Assembly (NCBI GenBank): GCA_002338895.1 | Contig: DDJH01000203.1 | Coordinates: 18,491 to 25,696 of the forward strand | Source: Lentisphaeria bacterium UBA1829 | GTDB lineage: Bacteria; Verrucomicrobiota; Lentisphaeria; Victivallales; UBA1829 | Reading direction: 5' to 3' | DNA length: 7,206 nucleotides | Position numbers and translations under genes: made by a program | Part shown: positions 1-6,253 of the stretch, piece by piece | How positions within the stretch are numbered: the first letter of the stretch is position 1 | Layout: each line of letters opens with the position of its first letter | The notes under the pieces: generated by a model | The model's input: only the letters and a program-made list of their open reading frames with translations | Told to the model about the DNA's origin: nothing | The model's database searches: none

Positions 1-1
1 C

Positions 2-805
2 TACGGGTCGGTGGTTCTGCAGTCGGGCGAAGTGGTGTCGGACGAGTTCACGGAATTCATCGAATCAACGGTCCGGGAGATTCTGGAACGCTCGGAAGGA
101 CAGCTCGGAATCACTCTCTGCTGCGGCGAACAGAGCGCGGAGGTCTATGAGCGCTGGAGAAAGGCGGGCGCGTTGCGGTACCTGCTTCGGATCGAGAGTT
201 CCGATCCGGAATTCTATCGCAGACTGCATCCGGCGGATCACGATTATCATGCGCGGCTGGAGTGCCTTCGCCGTCTTCGGGAACTGGACTATCAGGTTGG
301 CTCCGGCGTGATGATCGGTCTTCCGGGGCAGACCACGGAGCAGCTGATCCGCGATCTGCACTTCTTCGAGGAATTCGATCTGGACATGATCGGGATGGGT
401 CCGTACATTCCGCACGCGGAGACGCCGCTGGGGAAAGACATCCGGATGACGCCCGAATACAAACGGGAACAGCTGGAAAAAGGGCTCAAAATGATCGCCT
501 GCACCCGTCTTCTTCTGAAGGATGTGAATATTGCATCGACGACGGCGCTTCAGGCGCTTGCGGACGACGGACGCGAACGGGGACTTCTGGCCGGAGCCAA
601 CGTCATCATGCCCAACGTGACCGATCCCTCCTACCGCCGGCGCTACCAGCTGTATGCGGACAAGCCCAATCTTGACGAAAATTCCGAGGAGTCGCGTGAC
701 GATCTCATCCGGAGAATTCATTCCATCGGGGAAGAGATTCTGTGGGATCAGCACGGGGATTCCCGCCACTATTTCAACCGAAAAGAGAAAGATTTGAAAT
801 CATGA
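2..805 (+). CDS. hydE: [FeFe] hydrogenase H-cluster radical SAM maturase HydE (3' part, N-terminus outside window)
   Basis: HydE is a cytoplasmic radical SAM enzyme that works with HydF and HydG to build the dithiomethylamine-bridged diiron part of the [FeFe]-hydrogenase H-cluster. The reading frame is open from the window edge, and 267 codons are visible. The family is about 350 residues long, so some 80-90 N-terminal residues are missing, including the CX3CX2C motif that binds the 4Fe-4S cluster and SAM. The visible part matches HydE closely: VVLQSGE at the left edge, RIESSDPEFYRRLHP (nt 188-232), GLPGQT (317-334), the MGPYIPHAETPLG stretch, an STTAL motif near 535-549 and ANVIMPN (596-616). 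These are SAM-barrel segments that separate HydE from BioB and HydG. The stop codon overlaps the start of the next gene. The usual partners hydF and hydG are not in the window. An assignment to another HydE-like or PylB-like enzyme is possible but less likely, given the length of the matching stretches. Confidence 0.94.
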   Translation, partial: YGSVVLQSGEVVSDEFTEFIESTVREILERSEGQLGITLCCGEQSAEVYERWRKAGALRYLLRIESSDPEFYRRLHPADHDYHARLECLRRLRELDYQVGSGVMIGLPGQTTEQLIRDLHFFEEFDLDMIGMGPYIPHAETPLGKDIRMTPEYKREQLEKGLKMIACTRLLLKDVNIASTTALQALADDGRERGLLAGANVIMPNVTDPSYRRRYQLYADKPNLDENSEESRDDLIRRIHSIGEEILWDQHGDSRHYFNRKEKDLKS

Positions 806-2568
806 TCATTCCATCCATTCTCGGAGAAATCCGGCTCGAGGGCAATCTTGCGGGCTGGCAGCTGACGCACACGGGAACGATTCTGGAACCGGATCTGGAA
901 GAGATCCGCATTCAAATGGAGTCGGATCAGGAGCTTCCGCCGCCGCAGATGAGTTTTCTCTGGAGCGTTCCGCAGATTGACATGCAGACACGCTGGACCT
1001 CGGGCAGCATCTTCCGCCGCAATCTTCCGCCCGACTGGAGCGGCAAGGAGAGTTCTCAGCTGGCATCCAACATTCCCATGCAGACCTTTCTGAATCTGAA
1101 AGGACAGAACCGGCTGACACTGGCCGTTTCCGAAGCAAAAGGGTTTGTCCAGTTTTCGGGCGGAGTCAACGAGGAGTCGAACCGGATCAAGGGGGAATTC
1201 ACGCTTTTCATGCGTCCCGAAGCGCCGATCCGCAGTTATGAGGTGACTTTGCGGATCGACCGCCGGAGCATCTTTTACGCCGATGCGATCCGTGCGGTTT
1301 CCGAGTGGTTTGCCTCCTTCCCGGAATACAAGCCGTCCCGGGCGCCGGACGCGGCCTTTGAAGCGATCTACTCCTCCTGGTACAGCTACCATCAGGATCT
1401 TTTCGATCATGAACTGGAGAAGGAGTGCGCGCTGGCGAAGGAGTTCGGACTGAACGGAATCATTGTCGACGACGGCTGGCAGACGGAGGACAATCAGCGC
1501 GGCTACGCCTGGTGCGGCGACTGGGAAATCGCCCGGAAACGCTTCCCCGACATGCGCGCCCATGTGGAGAAGATCCACGCGCTCGGCATGAAATACATCA
1601 TCTGGTATTCGGTTCCGTTTGCAGGGATCAAAAGCAGGCTGTACCAGAAATTTCAGGGGAAGTTTCTATACGAGCTTCCCCGTCTGAACACAGCGGTTCT
1701 GGATCCCCGTTTCCCGGAGGTGCGCGAATACCTTATCAACACGTATGAGACCGCGATCCGCGAATGGAATCTCGACGGATTCAAACTGGACTTCATCGAC
1801 AGCTTCAGCTTCAATGGCGGCGACGATCCCGCCGTTGCGGAAAACTATGCCGGACGCGACATCAAATCCCTTCCGGAAGCGGTGGATCTCCTTCTTTCCG
1901 AAGTCATGCGCCGTCTGCGCGCGCTGAAACCGGATATCCTGATCGAGTTCCGTCAGAGCTACATCGGTCCTGCGATCCGCAAATACGGCAATATGCTCCG
2001 GGCCGCGGACTGCCCCGCCGACATTCTCTCCAACCGGGTCCGCACACTGGATCTCCGCCTCACCTCCGGCAACACGGCGGTCCATTCCGACATGCTGGAG
2101 TGGAACGAGGAGGACTCCGCGGAAACCGCCGCTCTTCAGCTCTTGAATGTTCTCTTCAGCGTCCCGCAGATCTCGGTCCGTCTGGAAGCCATCCCGGAAA
2201 ACCATCGCCGGATGCTCCGCTTCTGGCTGGACTTCATCGCGCTTCACCGCGATGTTCTGCTGCACGGCTATCTGAAGCCGTTCCATCCGGATCTGAACTA
2301 TCCGATCGTCTCCTCCGAAACGGCAAAGGAAAAAGTGATCGCCGTCTACAATCACGGGCAGATCGTCAAAATCGCCTGCGAACCGGGAAAGACCTGTTTC
2401 CTGGTCAATGCGACCGGCCGTTCGGAAGTCTACATCGATCTCCAGAACGCGCCGCTCTCCGTCGAGGTTTTCGACACCCTCGGGCGGCCGGTTCCGGCGG
2501 GAGAGGCGGCCGTCGGCGTTGCCAAAGTCTCCATTCCGTATTCGGGGCTGATGGTTCTGAAGTTCTGA
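802..2568 (+). CDS. GH36-like alpha-glycosidase (putative alpha-galactosidase, divergent), cytoplasmic
   Basis: Predicted retaining alpha-glycosidase of clan GH-D, 588 residues. The start at 802 is chosen because it lies in an ATGA overlap with the hydE stop; an in-frame ATG at 742 would sit deep inside hydE. No strong Shine-Dalgarno precedes it, which suggests translational coupling. Residues 1 to about 180 look like the N-terminal beta-sandwich. A TIM barrel follows, with VDDGWQ (222-227), a clan hallmark, and DGFKLDFID (325-333), in which D330 is the expected nucleophile. RAADCPAD (400-407) lies where the acid/base is expected, with D403 the best candidate. The last roughly 80 residues look like the C-terminal beta-sandwich. 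No signal peptide is visible, so it should act on imported sugars. It is shorter than the common GH36 enzymes of about 700 residues. The usual cysteine/glycine-rich galactose-binding loop is replaced by EFRQSYIGP (382-390), so the galactose specificity is not assured. The family call is firm; the substrate is not. Confidence 0.88.
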   Translation: MIIPSILGEIRLEGNLAGWQLTHTGTILEPDLEEIRIQMESDQELPPPQMSFLWSVPQIDMQTRWTSGSIFRRNLPPDWSGKESSQLASNIPMQTFLNLKGQNRLTLAVSEAKGFVQFSGGVNEESNRIKGEFTLFMRPEAPIRSYEVTLRIDRRSIFYADAIRAVSEWFASFPEYKPSRAPDAAFEAIYSSWYSYHQDLFDHELEKECALAKEFGLNGIIVDDGWQTEDNQRGYAWCGDWEIARKRFPDMRAHVEKIHALGMKYIIWYSVPFAGIKSRLYQKFQGKFLYELPRLNTAVLDPRFPEVREYLINTYETAIREWNLDGFKLDFIDSFSFNGGDDPAVAENYAGRDIKSLPEAVDLLLSEVMRRLRALKPDILIEFRQSYIGPAIRKYGNMLRAADCPADILSNRVRTLDLRLTSGNTAVHSDMLEWNEEDSAETAALQLLNVLFSVPQISVRLEAIPENHRRMLRFWLDFIALHRDVLLHGYLKPFHPDLNYPIVSSETAKEKVIAVYNHGQIVKIACEPGKTCFLVNATGRSEVYIDLQNAPLSVEVFDTLGRPVPAGEAAVGVAKVSIPYSGLMVLKF

Positions 2569-2610
2569 TGCTCTGAAAAACAGAACGAACTGTGGAATGC
2601 GGTCCCCGGG

Positions 2611-4788
2611 TCAGTCCAGACCGCGTTCCCAGTTGAACCGGGAGCTTTCCTTCGCGGGGCCCGGGACCCGGAGATCCGCGATCCGGTCCAGCGGAAGAGG
2701 AGGCTCCACGGAAAAAGAGGCTTCCGGATACAGAAGAGTGAGTCCGTCCTCGTTTTTCCGTACAAGGAATGTCTGTCCCAGCGAATCGCGGATGCTCCGC
2801 ATGGACGCCGTCTCCGCCCGGGTTGCCAGCAGAAGCGGACGGCCCTGACAGCAGCACTCCACCGGAAGCGGCGAATGACGCGCCAGCTCCTCCACATCCT
2901 CCCGGGAAAGCTCCACATGCGCATGAACGGAAAGCGCTCCGAGCTGTTTGAGCTCCTCCACCGCAAAAGAGTTGGCAACCGGCAGGGGCGGAGCCGTCCG
3001 GATCCGGATCCCGGGATAGGACTTCAGAAGATGAAAATGGGCCGGCGACGTCGCCCGGAAAACCCGTACCCCGGCACGAATCGCCCTGTCGATGCGTTTC
3101 CGCAGGAGTTCCAGTTCTGTTTCCGGCGTGAAAAACGGGAGAATGCACTCGCGTTCCGGATTCGGAGAGTCGCTCAGCTCTTCCGCCGCGCGGGAACTTT
3201 CCTCCGGAGCGGGCGCTCCGACCGGCAGAAACACGGTCGTCTCCGGCCCTTCCGGCAGACGTGCGGGCACCATGGAACGGTGGAAGCGCAGAAGGTTCTC
3301 CGCCCGTTCCAGTGACCGTCTGCGAATCTGTTCCGGAGAAAGAGTCCGGACCAGCCACTCCAGGAACGCCCGTTTGACCGACTTCAGGTGATCCCGGCGG
3401 ACAAAATAACGACCTTCGGTTTCCGCGTCGATGCGTCCGGCGGAGAACGGAGTCTCCGGCAGAGTCCGGAAGAATGCGGCGAGTTCTTCCGCGGAAAACG
3501 GACGATTTCCCGCCGGTTCGGTCGGAATCGGCGCGCACCACTCCTTTCCATCCACCGAGATCCGCAGTTCCGATGCGGAAAGATGCAGGGAAAGATCCAG
3601 AATTGCGCCCTGAAGCGGCAGATTCGCACACCGTTTTTCCATCGAATCGTGCGTTTCGCCAATCCGGTAGAGGAGGCCGTTTCCGGCGATTGTTTTCCCG
3701 CGGGACGCGATCCGGCAGACCTGACCGGGAAACGCCTTTTTCACGGACCGTCCGCCGACGGAGAGCTCCAGAAGAGTCAGATTCTCCCCCTCCCCTCCCG
3801 TGGCGGACTGGACACGGATCACATCGCCGATATGGAGCCGTCCGGAAAGCTCCGCCTCAAAAAAAGAAGCAGAAACGCGGCGGACCCGTCCGCAGAGCTG
3901 CCCGACCCCTCCCGGAGCATCGGAGCGGATCAGTTTCCGCATGGACTCCTTTGTATAGAAACCGAGGGAACGTTCCCGGGATCCGGTGCGGTTCAAAATC
4001 TCGAGCACCTCCTCTTCCGGCGCACCGTCGATCGCCTTCCGGTAGGCGGCAACCACGTTTGAGACATAATCCGCGCCGCGCAGACGACCTTCGATCTTCA
4101 GCGAAGCAATCCCCATCTCCCGGAACTTCGGGATCAGACGGAACGCCGCGAGATCGCGCGTGGAGAAGAAAAATCCGTTTTTCCCTCCATCGGCCCGGAA
4201 CAGACGTCGACACGGCTGTCTGCACCTCCCCCGGTTCCCGCTTCCTCCTCCGAGCCACGACGAAAACAGGCAGCTTCCCGAAAGGCACGCGCAGAGGGCC
4301 CCATGTACAAACACCTCCAGCTCCACCGGAGAATCCGCCGCAATTTTCTCCAGCTCCTCCATCGAAATCTGCCGTTCGAGGATCACCCGCTTCGCCCCCA
4401 TTTCCGCGGCGGCGCGGACCGCCTCCGAGTTGTGCAGCGCCATCTGAGTGGACGCATGGATGGTCAGAGCGGGGAAAAATTCGCGGATCATCCGGAGCAC
4501 ACCGAGATCCTGAACGATCAGTGCATCCGGCCGCAGCGCATCCAGCTCCGCCAGCACACGGGCGGCCTCCTCGATCTCCCGCTCCCGGACGATCGTATTG
4601 AACGTGACATACACCTTCCGTCCATTTCTGTGCGCAAACGCGATCAGACGCGACAGCTCCTCCACGCTGAAATTCTCACTTCTCTCCCGTGCATTGAACT
4701 TTTTCGTTCCGCAGTAGACCGCGTCCGCCCCCGCATCAAATGCGGCCAGCGCGACCGCCAGAGACCCCGCCGGTGCCAGCAGCTCCAT
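2611..4788 (-). CDS. U32 peptidase-family protein, long form with DUF3656-like middle (RlhA/YdcP-like)
   Basis: A 725-residue member of the U32 family. Despite the name, characterised relatives (RlhA, TrhP, UbiU/UbiV) carry out hydroxylation of rRNA, tRNA or ubiquinone precursors, and UbiU/UbiV carry an iron-sulfur cluster. The start at 4788 (MELLAPAGS) fits the conserved N-terminus of the family and has AAAGGGTGA five bases upstream; an ATG at 4833 would add 15 unconserved residues. The N-terminal barrel has GADAVYCG (20-27) and HASTQMALHN (111-120). The U32 signature spans residues 158-176 (EVFVHGALC, then SGSC). C166, C173, C189 and C193 form the four-cysteine set expected to bind a metal or cluster. 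The middle (about 380-500) matches the position of DUF3656. The C-terminal part (about 575-650) resembles a second, degenerate copy of the barrel half without the cysteine set. The long form exceeds E. coli RlhA (653) mostly through this tail. The exact substrate cannot be read from sequence. Confidence 0.93.
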   Translation of the reverse strand: MELLAPAGSLAVALAAFDAGADAVYCGTKKFNARERSENFSVEELSRLIAFAHRNGRKVYVTFNTIVREREIEEAARVLAELDALRPDALIVQDLGVLRMIREFFPALTIHASTQMALHNSEAVRAAAEMGAKRVILERQISMEELEKIAADSPVELEVFVHGALCACLSGSCLFSSWLGGGSGNRGRCRQPCRRLFRADGGKNGFFFSTRDLAAFRLIPKFREMGIASLKIEGRLRGADYVSNVVAAYRKAIDGAPEEEVLEILNRTGSRERSLGFYTKESMRKLIRSDAPGGVGQLCGRVRRVSASFFEAELSGRLHIGDVIRVQSATGGEGENLTLLELSVGGRSVKKAFPGQVCRIASRGKTIAGNGLLYRIGETHDSMEKRCANLPLQGAILDLSLHLSASELRISVDGKEWCAPIPTEPAGNRPFSAEELAAFFRTLPETPFSAGRIDAETEGRYFVRRDHLKSVKRAFLEWLVRTLSPEQIRRRSLERAENLLRFHRSMVPARLPEGPETTVFLPVGAPAPEESSRAAEELSDSPNPERECILPFFTPETELELLRKRIDRAIRAGVRVFRATSPAHFHLLKSYPGIRIRTAPPLPVANSFAVEELKQLGALSVHAHVELSREDVEELARHSPLPVECCCQGRPLLLATRAETASMRSIRDSLGQTFLVRKNEDGLTLLYPEASFSVEPPLPLDRIADLRVPGPAKESSRFNWERGLD

Positions 4789-4793
4789 CAACT

Positions 4794-4802
4794 TCACCCT
4801 TT
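4794..4802 (-). promoter_or_regulatory. Ribosome binding site of the U32 gene
   Basis: AAAGGGTGA on the - strand lies five bases before the ATG at 4788. It decides the start in favour of MELLAPAGS over the longer reading from 4833. It is a moderate rather than perfect Shine-Dalgarno match. Confidence 0.55.
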
Positions 4803-4825
4803 TCCATCCCGTTCTTCCATTCGCC

Positions 4826-4870
4826 GAAAACAAAAAACGGATGCCCGCCTTTCCGCCGCGGACATCCGTT
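4826..4870 (-). terminator. Strong Rho-independent terminator after the oxidoreductase gene
   Basis: In - strand RNA, bases 4869-4858 (ACGGATGUCCGC) pair with 4848-4837 (GCGGGCAUCCGU). This gives a 12-bp stem with one G-U wobble, and two flanking A-U pairs can extend it. The loop is 9 bases (4849-4857). It is followed by a T6-G-T4 run on the - strand (4837-4827). The stem begins about 28 bases after the oxidoreductase stop, which is the usual distance. It lies about 40 bases before the start codon of the U32 gene, so it should insulate that gene from oxidoreductase transcription, at least in part. Confidence 0.9.
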
Positions 4871-4891
4871 TCCCATTCGATCCGAATGCCG

Positions 4892-4907
4892 GATTAATTA
4901 CTTAATC
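4892..4907. repeat. AT-rich inverted repeat over the oxidoreductase stop codon
   Basis: GATTAA and TTAATC form a perfect 6-bp inverted repeat around the 4-base spacer TTAC. It spans the last codons and the TAA stop (4898-4900) of the oxidoreductase gene. A second short inverted repeat, ATTCG/CGAAT with a 3-base loop, follows at 4875-4887. Both could be chance. They lie where a promoter or regulator site for the downstream U32 gene would have to be, because a terminator follows directly. Confidence 0.3.
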
Positions 4908-6019
4908 ACGACCTCTTTTCCTGCCGCCGCGGAATCATAAATTCCGTTCAGGATCTTCTGCACGGCAAGACCGGCTTCGCCGGGCGCCCGCAGCTCCGTC
5001 CCGTACAGACATCCGCTGACCCAGTTTTTGAGTTTTGCCGTAAAGAGCATGTTCCAGTCGCTGCCCGGCAGGAATCCCGGCACCTCGTTGATCATGGTTC
5101 CGGCGCAGTCGCGATAGATTTCAGCCGGGGACCACGAACCGCCGCCCTTGTCGCCCATGAATGTGAAGTTCCAGACATCCTCCTTGATGTGAGCGGAGAA
5201 GGAGGATTCGATCTGCATGATCGCGCCGTTCGCAAAACGGATCTGCCCGATTGCAAGATCCTCGACGGTAAAGGTTTTCCAATCCCAGTTCGGCCACATG
5301 GAAACCACTTCGGAGGGCTTGTCGCCGATGTAGGTCCAGATATTTCCCGACGCCGCCACCGGCTTCGGCGCTCCCATGAAGAAGTGCGCCACTTCGATCA
5401 GATGCACTCCGATATCGATCATCGGTCCGCCGCCCTGCAGCGCCTTCTGTCCGAACACTCCCCAGTTCGGAATGCCTCTTCTGCGCAGAGCGCGGCATTT
5501 GACGAACATGATGTTTCCGAACTGCCCTTCGTCACGGGCGCGGAGCAGAAATTCGGTGTTGTTGTGATATCTCTGCTGGAATCCGACGGAGAGTTTGCGC
5601 TTGTTCTTCTTGGCGACCTTCACCATCTCCTCGCACTCTTTGACGTTCATTCCCATCGGTTTTTCCGTGATGGCATGGCAGCCGGCGTTGAGCGCATCGA
5701 TCACGGCCGGAGCATGAACGCCGTTCGGCGTGCAGACGTCCACCGCATCGGGTTTGATCTTCTTGAGCATGACCTTCCAGTCCTTGAAGAGCGCCTTCTT
5801 CGGCAGTCCCCACTTGCTCTCCATCACATCCAGTCTTTCCTGGAGAATATCGACGCCCGCGACGATTTCCACTTCCGGAATCCCCTTGTAGGCCTCCATA
5901 TGCGTCTGCGCGATTCCTCCGCATCCGACAATCGCCACGCGAAGTTTCTTCCCCTTGTACTCCTCTTTCTTTGAGTCCATTGCAAGAGACTGGGTTCCTA
6001 CACTTTTATCGAGCGCCAT
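4898..6019 (-). CDS. Gfo/Idh/MocA family NAD(P)-dependent oxidoreductase
   Basis: Predicted cytoplasmic dehydrogenase of the Gfo/Idh/MocA family, 373 residues, acting on a sugar, inositol or related polyol with NAD(P). The start at 6019 is chosen for the textbook AAAGGAG eight bases upstream; the open frame reaches back to 6073 but that part has no ribosome site. Residues 1 to about 25 are a Lys-rich extension before the Rossmann fold and do not look like a Tat or Sec signal. The dinucleotide motif is VGCGGIA (31-37), followed by an acidic residue region near VDILQER. The family motif EKP is at 119-121, with K120 the expected catalytic lysine. GGGPMIDIGVHLIE (196-209) carries the D202 and H206 pair. 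The rest is the alpha/beta C-terminal domain that sets substrate choice. The good ribosome site, single-gene leader and strong terminator suggest an independently expressed, possibly well-expressed gene. The substrate is unknown; this family is often amplified in genomes that use many sugars. Confidence 0.93.
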   Translation of the reverse strand: MALDKSVGTQSLAMDSKKEEYKGKKLRVAIVGCGGIAQTHMEAYKGIPEVEIVAGVDILQERLDVMESKWGLPKKALFKDWKVMLKKIKPDAVDVCTPNGVHAPAVIDALNAGCHAITEKPMGMNVKECEEMVKVAKKNKRKLSVGFQQRYHNNTEFLLRARDEGQFGNIMFVKCRALRRRGIPNWGVFGQKALQGGGPMIDIGVHLIEVAHFFMGAPKPVAASGNIWTYIGDKPSEVVSMWPNWDWKTFTVEDLAIGQIRFANGAIMQIESSFSAHIKEDVWNFTFMGDKGGGSWSPAEIYRDCAGTMINEVPGFLPGSDWNMLFTAKLKNWVSGCLYGTELRAPGEAGLAVQKILNGIYDSAAAGKEVVIK

Positions 6020-6025
6020 CTGAAA

Positions 6026-6034
6026 TTCTCCTTT
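6026..6034 (-). promoter_or_regulatory. Strong ribosome binding site of the oxidoreductase gene
   Basis: AAAGGAGAA on the - strand, with the AGGAG core (6032-6028) eight bases before the ATG at 6019. It fixes the start at MALDKSVG and excludes the upstream ATG at 6073, which would place this site inside the coding region. Confidence 0.85.
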
Positions 6035-6120
6035 GTTATATTGGTTTCTTTCCGGCGAATTTTTGATCTGCAAAATACAGTAATTAGAAAAACGGCAAAT
6101 TCAACAGGATAAAAAAACTC

Positions 6121-6144
6121 TTTTTGTGCAAAAAGTATACAAAA
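6121..6144. promoter_or_regulatory. Candidate operator/promoter upstream of the oxidoreductase gene
   Basis: Bases 6121-6134 form a perfect inverted repeat, TTTTTG-TG-CAAAAA, similar in shape to LacI-family operators. It is followed at once by the palindrome GTATAC (6135-6140), and TTTTGT (6122-6127) also pairs with ACAAAA (6139-6144). On the - strand TATACT (6139-6134) is one base from the -10 consensus, so the palindrome would lie at the transcription start, where a repressor would block initiation, and would leave a leader of about 105 bases. No good -35 is visible at the right distance, so both the promoter and the operator are tentative. The region up to 6100 is very AT-rich compared with the rest of the window. 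Confidence 0.4.
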
Positions 6145-6182
6145 TGTGACATCCGGATATTTTTCCTTTCTCGCATTCTGCA

Positions 6183-6218
6183 GAAAAGCGGGAATCTCCG
6201 GAAGGATTTTCTCCGGAG
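6183..6218 (-). terminator. Weak candidate terminator hairpin after the topoisomerase gene
   Basis: CTCCGGA (6218-6212 read on the - strand) pairs with TCCGGAG (6202-6196) around a 9-base loop, a perfect 7-bp GC-rich stem about 36 bases after the topoisomerase stop. The only T run is four bases, about 9 bases further on, so it is a poor intrinsic terminator and may instead be a 3' end stabiliser or chance. Confidence 0.35.
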
Positions 6219-6253
6219 GCCCCTCTTCGGAAGATGTTTCCGGACTCCCGGCG

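Noticed and set aside
742..801. Upstream in-frame ATG at 742 as the glycosidase start
   Set aside because: It would overlap hydE by more than 60 bases and adds residues that do not look like part of the fold; the ATGA overlap at 802 is the normal arrangement.
2562..2610. Terminator between the convergent glycosidase and U32 genes
   Set aside because: GTTCTG/CAGAAC and ACAG/CTGT pairs exist, but the stems are short or have long loops, and no proper T run follows a stable hairpin on either strand.
2405..3631. - strand open frame of about 400 codons overlapping the U32 and glycosidase genes
   Set aside because: It is a Gly/Ser/Arg-rich alternative frame of the U32 gene; its composition is typical of out-of-frame high-GC coding DNA.
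2611..4905. Long + strand open frames opposite the U32 gene (such as 3474-4601 and 4303-4905)
   Set aside because: They are Arg/Ser/Pro-rich shadows of a clearly conserved gene on the other strand, with no family features or ribosome sites.
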